Numbered from the stretch's first letter, positions 1 to 8,430 are shown. The stretch: 64,000 nt of DNA from Photobacterium pectinilyticum (GCF_024357955.1 NZ_JANEYT010000001.1:1-64000), one strand, 5' to 3'. The notes: generated by a model not told the origin, from the letters alone. Made by a program: numbers and translations.

Positions 1-77
1 AGACCCTGATCTCGACGCTTTACTGCCCTGGAACTTCGCTCATTAATACTCGCCCCGTGGGATCATGGGGCGCATAC
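1..77 (+). mobile_element. Right end of an IS66-family insertion sequence (partial)
   Basis: Only the last 77 bases lie in the window. A reading frame ending at 46 encodes a tail with the LLPWN motif typical of the C terminus of IS66 TnpC transposases. About 30 bases later the element seems to end in GGGGCGCATAC (67-77), which reads GTATGCGCCCC inward from the tip, in the style of IS66 terminal inverted repeats. The inner CGCCCC/GGGGCG can form a small hairpin. The other end and the target duplication are outside the window, so the boundary at 77 is inferred. Confidence 0.55.
2..46 (+). CDS. IS66-type transposase TnpC, C-terminal tail (partial)
   Basis: Fourteen codons read DPDLDALLPWNFAH and then TAA. 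The LLPWN signature close to the end of the protein is characteristic of IS66-family DDE transposases (TnpC). The protein starts upstream of the window, so its integrity cannot be judged. Confidence 0.5.
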   Translation, partial: DPDLDALLPWNFAH

Positions 78-83
78 TCTTGA

Positions 84-194
84 ACCTATAAGAATAAGTA
101 CCTTGAAAAAGGCGATCTAAAGATTCTAGAAGAAATTGATTGTAGTCAAACACCAAACATATTGAGCTGTGAAATGGGTATATACCGAGAATAA
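84..194 (+). pseudogene. Truncated 3' end of an unknown gene beside the IS66 end
   Basis: Just after the inferred IS boundary one plus-strand frame stays open to TAA at 192-194, encoding about 36 residues with ordinary composition (for example YLEKGDLKILEEIDCSQ). It has no start codon or ribosome binding site and is followed at once by a hairpin (196-232). This fits the tail of a gene cut by the insertion. I do not recognise the family, and a chance open frame is possible. Confidence 0.3.
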
Positions 195-195
195 A

Positions 196-232
196 AATGC
201 CCTGCTTCTCTAAACAACGGTGGCAGGGCATT
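196..232 (-). terminator. Rho-independent terminator of the lipoprotein gene
   Basis: A ten-base-pair stem (AATGCCCTGC, 196-205, with GCAGGGCATT, 223-232) is followed on the minus strand by a short T run. It lies just below the stop codon of the lipoprotein gene at 249. Confidence 0.8.
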
Positions 233-248
233 CTAATTTATTTAGGAA

Positions 249-1247
249 TTAAGCTTCATCATCAAGACTAAATGGCAACTTTGTATTGGTGCCATCTAAT
301 ACTTTTAATCTTGGTGTTGGTGAAATCATGCCATGTTCGATTGCACGATTCATGGTGTCTTCATCAACTTGTGCCCAACTATTACGAGAGTCAATCCAGT
401 AGAATGATGGTGTATAAAAGTATGAGTTATCATCCATTGCTAAAGAGTTAAACACCTCGAATTGCCATGCACTAAAAACTTCGAAGTAATTAAGGCTTGT
501 CCATACATAACTGAGTTTTGATTGATTTGTATCAACATCATAGCTTTGAACTAAACGGGAAGCACGGTCACTAACGAAGATCGCACATGAATTAAATAAT
601 TCACGATCTCTGTTGTTACGTACTGTGTCCATAATAGTAAAGCTACCAGTCGATAGTTTTGAGTGAATTTGTTCACATTTATCTAAATCAGTCCTAACAA
701 AGAAGTCAGCATTTTCGTTGAATCTTCCAATAAAACCTGAAGTAGAATGCTCAAAGGTATGTTGATAGTGTTTTGTCGGGTATCCCAACGACTCTAAAGA
801 GTTTTCCATAGCATTTAGGACATCGATATTGTTCTGATTTTTTACCTCATTCAAATCAAAACCATCTTCTAATGGAATAATTCGAATTACAGAAGGGTTT
901 TTAACATTTCTAACCATCTTATCATCTACCGTTGTCGCAAACCCAGAAAGCAAACTGCTTCCCAAACTCGCTCCACTTAACAAGCTCATTGCAGTGAACG
1001 TTCCACTGGTGACGTTACTACGTCGAGCTAAACGGCTATGGTAATCGCCAGTGAACTCATCAAGGTTGTTCGGGTTTTTCGGTTCAATATTATAAGCCTT
1101 CATCATGATGTTCATTGCATCACTGTGGGACTCAGAATGTGTATGAGAAAACTGATTAGAGTATAAAAGATCGTCATGGTTTTTAACGCTTACACACCCT
1201 GTCAAAATAGTAGATGCAGCAGCAATAGCAATAAGTGACTTGTTCAT
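249..1247 (-). CDS. Orphan lipoprotein, function unknown
   Basis: This 332-residue protein has a lipoprotein signal peptide ending in the lipobox LTGC (residues 15-18), so Cys18 should be acylated. The residue after Cys is Val, not Asp, which favours the outer membrane. The mature part is polar, with a short Ala/Gly/Ser-rich stretch near residues 80-105 and no motif I recognise. The start is set by the signal peptide and GGAAG seven bases before ATG. It is monocistronic with its own terminator. It sits between an IS66 end and a serine recombinase and is probably cargo of the mobile region. Confidence 0.7.
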   Translation of the reverse strand: MNKSLIAIAAASTILTGCVSVKNHDDLLYSNQFSHTHSESHSDAMNIMMKAYNIEPKNPNNLDEFTGDYHSRLARRSNVTSGTFTAMSLLSGASLGSSLLSGFATTVDDKMVRNVKNPSVIRIIPLEDGFDLNEVKNQNNIDVLNAMENSLESLGYPTKHYQHTFEHSTSGFIGRFNENADFFVRTDLDKCEQIHSKLSTGSFTIMDTVRNNRDRELFNSCAIFVSDRASRLVQSYDVDTNQSKLSYVWTSLNYFEVFSAWQFEVFNSLAMDDNSYFYTPSFYWIDSRNSWAQVDEDTMNRAIEHGMISPTPRLKVLDGTNTKLPFSLDDEA

Positions 1248-1511
1248 TATGCACTTCCGTGTGATTCTAGCGATTATTAAAATTAATATGCTTATACATG
1301 CTCATGCATCTTTAAGCCATTGATTTTTTGTAACTATATATAAAAGTAAAAATTAGGGAAAATCAGCCAGCTTGATTTTAGCAAGACTGGACATCATCAA
1401 TGCTAAGTCTAAGCTAATACATAATATAAAATTATGGCTAAACTTTATTATTGAAACTCACAATGGGGCATAAGTGAGCTTAACCGAACGATCAAGTTCA
1501 CATGAAAACAA

Positions 1512-1532
1512 AAAGCCCTACAAGAGGGCTTT
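1512..1532 (-). terminator. Terminator of the 97-residue basic protein gene
   Basis: Stem AAAGCCCT (1512-1519) with AGGGCTTT (1525-1532), five-base loop, followed on the minus strand by TTTTTG. It lies seven bases after the stop codon of the gene at 1539. The AT-rich stretch between here and 1247 holds no gene I can support. Confidence 0.8.
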
Positions 1533-1538
1533 CACAGG

Positions 1539-1832
1539 TTATCTGTAATATTGCTTCCGTCGCTTAGAATTGTGCTTCCAGCATCTGGCTAGCTCATAGA
1601 CATCCGAGCGGTAGTCATCCCACGGGTTCGCTAATGCCCTCCCCCTCGCTGCTCTGAGCTTGATGGGATAGTCTTTGCATTCCACTTGGTGCAAGAAGTA
1701 GTAGCTTTTCTCCTGCTTGGTCGAGAAATGCTTGAATATCCGGTTTCGGACTCTCGGGTACAGTGCCCACTCCGAATTATATCGGCTGTTGTACTCTTGC
1801 CGACCTCGGTATTGCCTTTTTAACTTTTTCAT
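1539..1832 (-). CDS. Small basic protein, function unknown
   Basis: This 97-residue protein is rich in Arg, Lys and Tyr, with Arg/Lys clusters at both ends (KKLKRQYRGRQEY at the start, NSKRRKQYYR at the end), suggesting nucleic acid contact. No signal peptide or membrane segment is visible. GGAGG lies six bases before ATG and a terminator follows the stop, so it looks like a real single-gene transcript. I do not recognise the family. Its position in the mobile region suggests accessory cargo. Confidence 0.6.
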   Translation of the reverse strand: MKKLKRQYRGRQEYNSRYNSEWALYPRVRNRIFKHFSTKQEKSYYFLHQVECKDYPIKLRAARGRALANPWDDYRSDVYELARCWKHNSKRRKQYYR

Positions 1833-1962
1833 TGCCCCTCCAGGTTTACGTTACCTAGAAGGGATCCTCAGCGAAGTAGTTCATACCTATTCCTAAACCA
1901 TCAACTAACAACTTATTTTTTTGTAAAGTAACAATCAATTAACACTAATCACTTTAAGCATT

Positions 1963-2214
1963 TCAGAGGGCTGTTTGCCGCCAGACATTTAGCCGGTCCT
2001 TTTCTATCTTACTCCTTCGGACTGATTCACGCTCAGCCTGGTCTTTTTCTAGCTTATCTTCTTCTTTTCGAATCCAAGTACCCAGCGTTGAACGAGGGAG
2101 GCCTATCTCATTAGCAAAATCTTTTTTTGTCAGAGTCTTATCCGATGCTTTCGCTGCATGCCATTCATTCAGATACTTTGCTTTCTCACTCTCGGTATAT
2201 TTTTTTCCCATCAT
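1963..2214 (-). CDS. Small helix-turn-helix protein
   Basis: The 83-residue protein has a Psq/transposase-type helix-turn-helix at about residues 8-50, with KKDFANEIGLPRSTLGTWIR resembling a recognition helix. A highly charged helix follows. This architecture is common in small regulators on mobile elements and in the first domain of transposases. There is no catalytic domain, so it could be a stand-alone regulator or a transposase N-terminal remnant. The ribosome binding site is weak and two ATG codons are adjacent. Function is unknown. Confidence 0.5.
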   Translation of the reverse strand: MMGKKYTESEKAKYLNEWHAAKASDKTLTKKDFANEIGLPRSTLGTWIRKEEDKLEKDQAERESVRRSKIEKDRLNVWRQTAL

Positions 2215-2645
2215 TCACAACTCAACAGAAAACATACTACCAAGGCTAGCATTGACTCCACCACACATCAATAAGTCATTGTTTTATAAGCACTCCTTAT
2301 AATTTAACATATTTTACAACTCCCTTACAGCAACATTAGCCGTTAACCCCCCACTTCCAGGCTGGGAGTTGAACCCGCGTCCAAAAAAATACTAGGGACT
2401 CGTCGATGGGAAGATGGAACTGTGTATCCGCGGCTTGCGCTACCCGCCCGGGCAGATAGACTGAGGATAGGAGGGGTCACCAACGGGTGTCACGCCCTCT
2501 GCGGAGCTTGCACGGCGCTACTGCGTTGATTGCAAGGCATTTTTATATGATTAGTCACGCACCGAGCCAGCTCCACCCATCAATTATATGGAGCTCTACA
2601 CCCGCCATGAAGCACGTATGTTCCGTACTAAGTCATTCACGTGTT
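2215..2645. other. Gene-free stretch with a GC-rich, probably structured block
   Basis: No convincing protein gene is found in these 431 bases. The left 120 bases are AT-rich. From about 2345 to 2590 the sequence is clearly GC-richer than its surroundings and full of short inverted repeats, such as GCCCGGGC near 2445. It contains a tmRNA T-arm-like sequence (2364-2382, minus strand) and CCAGCTCCACC near 2568, which resembles a tmRNA 3' end on the opposite strand. It could be a degenerate ssrA copy, a structured RNA or a recombination site. Confidence 0.4.
2364..2382 (-). other. tmRNA T-arm-like sequence (ssrA remnant or att site)
   Basis: On the minus strand this reads GGACGCGGGTTCAACTCCC, matching the conserved T-arm of bacterial tmRNA rather than the usual tRNA form. 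The canonical continuation (GCCAGCTCCACCA) is missing and replaced by AGCCTGG. The T-stem is thereby reduced to three pairs, and no complementary acceptor strand is found in the next 300 bases. It is therefore not an intact tmRNA gene. Islands often use ssrA as target, so a remnant carried by the element is plausible. Confidence 0.45.
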
Positions 2646-4244
2646 TCAACCGTTATAAACCTTTCCTTTTGTTAGCTTCTCCTCCTGATATGGGTCATAC
2701 CGTTTATTTGATGATTCAAAGCTTACGGAATACGGTTCAAAACCATCATTAAACACAAGCTTCGCCACAAAACTCCTTTTATGCCCTTTCGCCGATACCG
2801 GCCAAACCTTTATCTCATTAACAGCCCGTTGCATTAATTCTCGCACCTCTAACCTTGCTTCATAGTTCGAGGTATCAAGTGCGTCATCGGCTACTTTTTT
2901 CCATCGTTCACTGAGATCACCATCTACCTTAGCAACATTAATTTGCGCAAGTACCAACTTATCTTCTAGCTCTTTCTTAACAGCTTTACACTCATTGAGT
3001 TTCAGGCTTATTTGCGCAATATCGCCGTTCAGGCTTGCTAACTCAACTAGACGTTCAATTCTGCTTTCCGTGTCGGCTATTTGCTTGCTAAAGGTATGTA
3101 TTTCATCATCCTTGGGCTTATTGACGCGGAACTTACTCATTCTCAAACGACTATGTTTCAGGATTTCCCTTTCAAGGTGAGCACCTGCACAAGTCCAACC
3201 TTTACAGTTTGTTTTCCTGTGGGTTTTCCCTAGGCAGTTATAGGTTATGTTGCCATGGCGATTTCTATAACTACCTATAGGTGCTCCACAAAGCGCGCAT
3301 TTAGCCACTCCAATACCTGTGATGAAGTTAACATGCTTATCTGAACCTCTAGGCCTTTTACGAGACTGCCTAGCATCAACTAACCGGAAGTACTCCATTT
3401 CAGAAAGCACCGATGGATAGTAATTAGCAAGGGTATGTTCCTGCCCATCAATGGTGATCGTTCGTTCTCCCATCAACGAACGATTTTGGTGAATCTTAGT
3501 AATACTGGCATACGTCCACCCCTCATTCTTTTTACTCTTACGAGTGGTTGGTGGTTGAAAATTGGCATTAAGATAATCGAGAATACGTCCAGTGCCATAG
3601 CCGTCGAAAATCATCTTGCATACATGTTTGGCGATGTCGAAGTAAACTTCATGCTCTTTGACCTCACGTGTTACCGGGTCAACCGAACACCACCAAACAT
3701 GTGTTCCAACCGATTGAATTGCGTATGCCAGACCATTTTCAGAACGTCCCCCCTTCTGATGCTCTGCAATTAGCTTTAAAGCATTTCCTTTCGTTCGGTT
3801 GGATTTATGCAGGCTCTCATTATGAGCGCGCTCAAGGTAGACCATACTAAGCAATATATCGGTAAAGTCAGAATTACCCTCACCATAAAGCTTGTCATCA
3901 ATAGCTGAATAAACTCGGATACCACTTTCAATCAGCTTTAAAAACAAGCTCTGGGCTGCAACAATATTTTGCCGAGACAATCGGTCTAGGCTAAACAAAG
4001 CCAATATTGAACCAGGCTTCACCTGCCCTGTTTTCACTCCATCAATGAAACGCCCAAGTGCGCCATCAAGATGCTCACCGTGGTAGGCTGACTTACCATC
4101 ATCAACAAAGCTTTCACTCGATATAGGCAAATCGTACTTTTGAGATAGCTCCTCTAGCTTAATTGCTTCTTTCTGCTGTGCTAAGCCCGTTCCCTTTTTT
4201 TGCTTAGCGCTTGATATTCGGCTGTAACTATAAATCTTTGGCAT
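2646..4244 (-). CDS. Large serine recombinase (site-specific integrase)
   Basis: This 532-residue protein has the resolvase-type catalytic domain at residues 3-150, with the YSRIS motif holding the nucleophilic serine (Ser11) and LDRLSR downstream. A Recombinase domain (about 170-290), a zinc ribbon with two cysteine pairs (CALC and CxxxxxxxxxC) at about 320-355 and a coiled coil at about 390-440 follow. These are the marks of large serine integrases, which cut and rejoin attP and attB. The gene is intact and begins about 70 bases from a truncated dehydrogenase gene, the usual position relative to the att junction. Confidence 0.9.
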   Translation of the reverse strand: MPKIYSYSRISSAKQKKGTGLAQQKEAIKLEELSQKYDLPISSESFVDDGKSAYHGEHLDGALGRFIDGVKTGQVKPGSILALFSLDRLSRQNIVAAQSLFLKLIESGIRVYSAIDDKLYGEGNSDFTDILLSMVYLERAHNESLHKSNRTKGNALKLIAEHQKGGRSENGLAYAIQSVGTHVWWCSVDPVTREVKEHEVYFDIAKHVCKMIFDGYGTGRILDYLNANFQPPTTRKSKKNEGWTYASITKIHQNRSLMGERTITIDGQEHTLANYYPSVLSEMEYFRLVDARQSRKRPRGSDKHVNFITGIGVAKCALCGAPIGSYRNRHGNITYNCLGKTHRKTNCKGWTCAGAHLEREILKHSRLRMSKFRVNKPKDDEIHTFSKQIADTESRIERLVELASLNGDIAQISLKLNECKAVKKELEDKLVLAQINVAKVDGDLSERWKKVADDALDTSNYEARLEVRELMQRAVNEIKVWPVSAKGHKRSFVAKLVFNDGFEPYSVSFESSNKRYDPYQEEKLTKGKVYNG

Positions 4245-4312
4245 CCTTAAACTCCTTTAGATGATCCATTTACAGCTACTCTATATCACTAGGTGCATAC
4301 TTTCTGTGACTT

Positions 4313-4438
4313 GGCGGACCCAATGCCCTAATCGATACTCAGGCATCCGCCGCAGGTCTGAAAAAAGTCATCGATAACCTCACCCCATCCGATTCGGGTT
4401 TGTTTATGGATTATCAGGGTAACTATTTGCCGTGGTAA
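4313..4438 (+). pseudogene. 3' fragment of a short-chain dehydrogenase gene
   Basis: One frame from 4313 to TAA at 4436-4438 encodes 41 residues with the typical tail of C-factor-like short-chain dehydrogenases: GGPNALID, a Gln-Ser-Ala-Gly-Leu stretch, then LTPSDSG and a terminal YLPW. Upstream, the frame runs into TGA (4307-4309) and unrelated sequence leading to the serine recombinase. The catalytic Tyr-Lys and the Rossmann fold are absent, so the fragment cannot work. The junction just before 4313 is best explained as one end of the integrated element. The 5' part should lie left of the window. Confidence 0.7.
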
Positions 4439-4783
4439 ACGATTAACCTTGGTAACCGTGATGTGCCTTGGTAACCATTATTGCAACGACTTAGCCCCAT
4501 CCCACTTCTACAATACCCTCTTACTTTTAGCTGGCTGAGCAATTAGCCAGTTACACCTATCCGTGTAGTTCGTCGCATTTTCGTCAACCAATCGTTAGAA
4601 AAGCGCTAATTTGCTATACCCATAAGCCTTTTATCGTAAAAAATTCGTAACAATAGTACGTCACAAGCTGCATTTACGACTTCACTCAACCAAAAACTAT
4701 ACCGGATACACAACAACTGGAGTTCCTTGGGAGCTGCAGTGTGGTAATGACACGAATTAATATCAACTATTTGGGAAGGTCAC
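4439..4783. other. Intergenic region upstream of the diguanylate cyclase
   Basis: No gene is supported in these 345 bases. They contain two copies of CCTTGGTAACC (4447-4457 and 4466-4476) just after the dehydrogenase fragment, and AT-rich sequence that probably includes the promoter of the cyclase gene. No terminator or RNA gene is evident. Confidence 0.4.
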
Positions 4784-6445
4784 TTGGCGCAAGGTTCACA
4801 CATTCAAGACTTTTACGATCGGGTGATCTCCCTTTCAGGAAAGTCACACGGTTTAAGGGCAACCTGTGAACAAATTTGCAGGAACCTACTGTTGAGCTTT
4901 TCCGTGCAAGATGCCACCTTGGTCGTCGTAGACGGCTCTGAATGGAAAATACTGCTAACCGTAGATAATGCAGGGATCAATTACCAATCCCCACCAATTG
5001 AATACCAAGAAACCAAGATATTTCCATTTGATCAGGTCACTCAAGCCGTGCGGTTACAAGTGGCTACTATTCGCGAGCTAAACAATACCTACCGCCTTTA
5101 TCTCCCCTTAGAAAGGCGTTCGACGATCATCGGCTGCTTCATTGCCGATTTTCCCCAAAATAGGGTATCCAAACAATTTAAAGCCAAGGACTTCAGCTTT
5201 CTGGGTGTTTTACTTGCCTCTGAACTCAGTACCTCGATGACTGATGCCATCATCCAAGATAAGCACAGCAGCTGGCGTATTGCTGAGCGGGAGCTCAAGA
5301 TTCGTCAGCACGAACAGCACAGCTTGCAGAAACAGCTCCAAGCCCTGCATGACATCTCATTCAGGCTATGGCGTGCCGACTCGCTCAACAGCATGCTCTT
5401 TACTGCTGTTGATGAAGCAAAAAAGCAACTCAACATCGACAGGATGGCGATATTCCTGTTCAAACCTGGCAACCGAATGCAAGGTACTTATGGTACCGAC
5501 GTTCATGGGAATACAGTCAATGAGCATTATTTTGAGACGGAAATTCCTGACCTGTGGTTTTCGGTAAATCCACTACAGAAAAACGAAGAATACTTAGCAA
5601 TTGAGGAAAACACCCCGTTGTACCATAACCTCATGGTGGTCGGATTCGGCTGGAGTGCCTATATAACTTTGTGGGATGAAGATACGCCGATTGGCTGGAT
5701 AGCCTGTGATAACTTACTCAGTGGGATGCCGCTGCCGACCCATTTGCACCAGTTACTCAAGCAATTTGCCTTCATTGTCTCCCAACACTTGGTCAGACGC
5801 CAAGCTGAAGAGAAACTTATCCAGCTCAATACCGAACTGGAGCTAAGAGTAGCCGAGCGAACCCAAGCTTTGCAGCAGGCCAACGAAAAACTAGAAAAAG
5901 TCTCCCGCGAAGACTCACTAACTCAAGTGGCCAATCGCCGTCAGTTTGATGAACGTTTTTTTGATGAGTGGCGACGGGCCGAACGACATAGCCTACCAAT
6001 TTCGCTACTGATTATTGATGTCGACCACTTCAAGGACTATAACGATAGCTTCGGCCATGCTGCGGGCGATCAGTGCTTAAAAATGATTGCTGCGACGCTG
6101 GCCCCTTTAGAGCGACGGGCAGGCGCGCTTTTTGCCCGCTACGGCGGCGAAGAGTTTGTCTTGCTACTGCCTGGCCAAGACCAACATGCGGCGCAATATG
6201 CGGCCGAACGGGCACTGGAAGCCATCAGGGAGCTCGCTCTACCGAGGAGAACACAAAATAGCGACACTACCGACATTGTCACCATCAGTATTGGCGGATG
6301 CACTCTCACGCCTTCGGACAATAATTCAGCCGATACCTTCTTCAAACTCGCCGATAATGCACTATATGAAGCCAAATCCTGCGGCCGTAATCAGCTATTC
6401 ATGAATAACTACATTAACGATTTTAATCACGAGTTACTTCCCTAG
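4784..6445 (+). CDS. GAF-GAF-GGDEF diguanylate cyclase
   Basis: The 553-residue protein should make cyclic di-GMP from two GTP in the cytoplasm. There is no membrane segment. Two GAF-like sensor regions (about 20-150 and 190-335) are each followed by a helical linker (160-190 and 338-375) leading to the GGDEF domain (375-545). The domain has IDVDHFKDYND for metal and substrate and the active-site motif GGEEF at 454-458. The usual RxxD inhibitory site is RAGA here, so product inhibition at that site is probably lost. The start is TTG with GGGAAGG before it. The stop overlaps that of topB. Confidence 0.88.
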   Translation: MAQGSHIQDFYDRVISLSGKSHGLRATCEQICRNLLLSFSVQDATLVVVDGSEWKILLTVDNAGINYQSPPIEYQETKIFPFDQVTQAVRLQVATIRELNNTYRLYLPLERRSTIIGCFIADFPQNRVSKQFKAKDFSFLGVLLASELSTSMTDAIIQDKHSSWRIAERELKIRQHEQHSLQKQLQALHDISFRLWRADSLNSMLFTAVDEAKKQLNIDRMAIFLFKPGNRMQGTYGTDVHGNTVNEHYFETEIPDLWFSVNPLQKNEEYLAIEENTPLYHNLMVVGFGWSAYITLWDEDTPIGWIACDNLLSGMPLPTHLHQLLKQFAFIVSQHLVRRQAEEKLIQLNTELELRVAERTQALQQANEKLEKVSREDSLTQVANRRQFDERFFDEWRRAERHSLPISLLIIDVDHFKDYNDSFGHAAGDQCLKMIAATLAPLERRAGALFARYGGEEFVLLLPGQDQHAAQYAAERALEAIRELALPRRTQNSDTTDIVTISIGGCTLTPSDNNSADTFFKLADNALYEAKSCGRNQLFMNNYINDFNHELLP

Positions 6446-8430
6446 TCCGTTTTTTTCGGAGCACGACGACGAGGGGAACGTACTTTACCAGAAGAAGAGC
6501 TTCTCGTTGGCGACTTACCGCTACCTTTGCTATAACGGCGCTTCTTAAATGGTTCTGGTGACTTCAAGTCACGTAGGCTCTGGGGAACCTCACTGGTTTT
6601 CACCTTTTCCATCAATTGTGTGACCTGCACTTCCAGCGCATCCATGAAAGGCTTGTAAGCGCACTTTTTATCGGCCATATCCTGCAACTGGTGCTCCCAG
6701 TGTGCCGTCATATCCGGATAAGTCGCCTCATTTGGCAAGGCATAGATCAAGCCTTTGCCCGCCTCTGTCGCGTGGATGCTTTTGCCTTGGCGCATCAATA
6801 GCTGCCTTTTAAACAGAATATCGAGGATCCCGGCTCGGGTAGCTTCCGTACCCAAGCCATCGGTATCGCGAAGAATTTTTTTCAACGAACTGTCAGAGAC
6901 AAAGCGGGCGATCCCCGTCATCGCCTGTAACAAGGTTGCTTCAGTAAAGGCTTTTGGCGGTTCGGTCATCTTGTCCAGGATCTCACCATCACGACAGGTT
7001 AGTACCGTTCCCTTTTCAAGCGGGGGGACTTTATCAGCCAAATCGGCCTCTTTATCTGTCGGTTCATCCCGCCCCAGTAATGCACGCCATCCAGCTGACA
7101 TCAACTGTCGACCGCGCGCAACAAACAACCCACCAGCTATCGTGAACTCCAACTTGGCTTCGCTGTATATCGCAGCCGGGTAAAACTGCATCAAGTATTG
7201 CCTTGCGATCAGCTGATATACCTTCTGCTCACCGCCACTTAGGCTCGCGCTATTGACTGATTTAGGGGTCGGAATAATCGCGTGGTGGGCATCGACTTTT
7301 TTATCATTCCAGGCTTTTGATTTCAGGCTGGTATCGGCCCCTTCAACCGCATTCAATAGTTTGCTATCGGTGTTAGCAATCGCTTGGCAAACATCCCCGG
7401 CCTGCTTGAAATGATCCATTGGCAGATAGCGGCTATCAGAACGTGGATATGTGATAACTTTGTGCTTCTCATACAATGACTGACATGTTGCTAGGACATC
7501 AGCCGCACTCATACCAAAACGCTTAGCGGCATCAATCTGAAGGGCCGACAATGAATACGGTAAAGGCGGTGCCTGACGGGTTTCCTTGCGCTCGGACGCT
7601 GTGACTTCTGCTGGCTGGCCTTTTATTCGGCTGACCACGTTTTCACAAAGCTTGCGGTTGAGTATCCGGCCATCTTCATCCTGCCAAGGCTTGCACGATT
7701 CACTCGGTTTCCACCTCGCACGGATCTCCTGCTGCTGGTATGGGATCAAGGCAAAAAGCTCATAGAAGGGTTTAGGTATGAAGTTGGCAATATCATCATC
7801 GCGACGGGTAACCAAGCCCAGTACCGGCGTTTGTACTCGGCCAACAGATAGCACCCCTCGGTAACCTCCTTTTTGGCCAAGCAACGTATAAGCACGAGTC
7901 ATGTTCATGCCATACAGCCAGTCGGCACGGGAGCGGGCCAGTGCCGATACTGACAGCGGAATAAAATCGCGGTTGCTACGCAGTTTCCCCAGCGCACGCT
8001 TCACTGCGGCAGGGTTGAGATCGGAAATCAATAGCCGCTGCATCGCCGCTTTTTTTCCTTGGGCTAAATTGACGTAGTCAATCACCTCATCCACTAACAG
8101 TTGGCCTTCTCTATCCGGGTCACCCGCGTGGATCACTTCCCCAGCTTGCTTGCAGAGCTTCCTTACCACTCCCAACTGCTTCTTGGCTGTTTTACGGGGC
8201 GTCAACAGCCACTGCTGCGGCACTATCGGCAAGTCGAGGATATTCCACTTTTTGTATTTCTCGTCATACGCATCCGGCTCGACTTGTTCGAGTAAATGGC
8301 CGATACACCAAGTGACGATATCACCGTTGCCCGCTTCAATATAACCGTCATGGTTCTTGTGGGGCCGAGGTAACACGGCGGCAATGGCACGCCCGAGGCT
8401 GGGCTTTTCTGCAATATATAGACGAGACAT
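6442..8430 (-). CDS. topB: DNA topoisomerase III
   Basis: This type IA topoisomerase (662 residues, close to the E. coli length) relaxes and decatenates DNA by single-strand passage. The N-terminal Toprim domain has IAEKPS and the metal-binding GDPDREGQ. The active-site Tyr is in ITYPRSDSRYL at position 328, the same number as in E. coli TopB. SVGRVQTPVLGLV is also present. The C terminus is a basic Ser/Arg/Lys-rich tail (about 615-662) likely to contact DNA. The stop overlaps the stop of the convergent cyclase gene in CCTAG, with no terminator between them. Confidence 0.95.
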   Translation of the reverse strand: MSRLYIAEKPSLGRAIAAVLPRPHKNHDGYIEAGNGDIVTWCIGHLLEQVEPDAYDEKYKKWNILDLPIVPQQWLLTPRKTAKKQLGVVRKLCKQAGEVIHAGDPDREGQLLVDEVIDYVNLAQGKKAAMQRLLISDLNPAAVKRALGKLRSNRDFIPLSVSALARSRADWLYGMNMTRAYTLLGQKGGYRGVLSVGRVQTPVLGLVTRRDDDIANFIPKPFYELFALIPYQQQEIRARWKPSESCKPWQDEDGRILNRKLCENVVSRIKGQPAEVTASERKETRQAPPLPYSLSALQIDAAKRFGMSAADVLATCQSLYEKHKVITYPRSDSRYLPMDHFKQAGDVCQAIANTDSKLLNAVEGADTSLKSKAWNDKKVDAHHAIIPTPKSVNSASLSGGEQKVYQLIARQYLMQFYPAAIYSEAKLEFTIAGGLFVARGRQLMSAGWRALLGRDEPTDKEADLADKVPPLEKGTVLTCRDGEILDKMTEPPKAFTEATLLQAMTGIARFVSDSSLKKILRDTDGLGTEATRAGILDILFKRQLLMRQGKSIHATEAGKGLIYALPNEATYPDMTAHWEHQLQDMADKKCAYKPFMDALEVQVTQLMEKVKTSEVPQSLRDLKSPEPFKKRRYSKGSGKSPTRSSSSGKVRSPRRRAPKKTD

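Noticed and set aside
43..231. 62-codon minus-strand frame over the IS end
   Set aside because: It crosses the inferred IS boundary, contains the hairpin stem at its start and has no convincing ribosome binding site.
2340..2640. A complete standard or permuted tmRNA gene
   Set aside because: Only the T-arm matches. No complementary acceptor strand, no tag ending in Ala-Ala before a stop, and no GGGGCTG-like 5' end are present on the minus strand, and the permuted order does not fit either.
2487..2675. 62-codon plus-strand frame in the GC-rich block
   Set aside because: It runs into the end of the recombinase gene, lacks a ribosome binding site and has no protein-like pattern.
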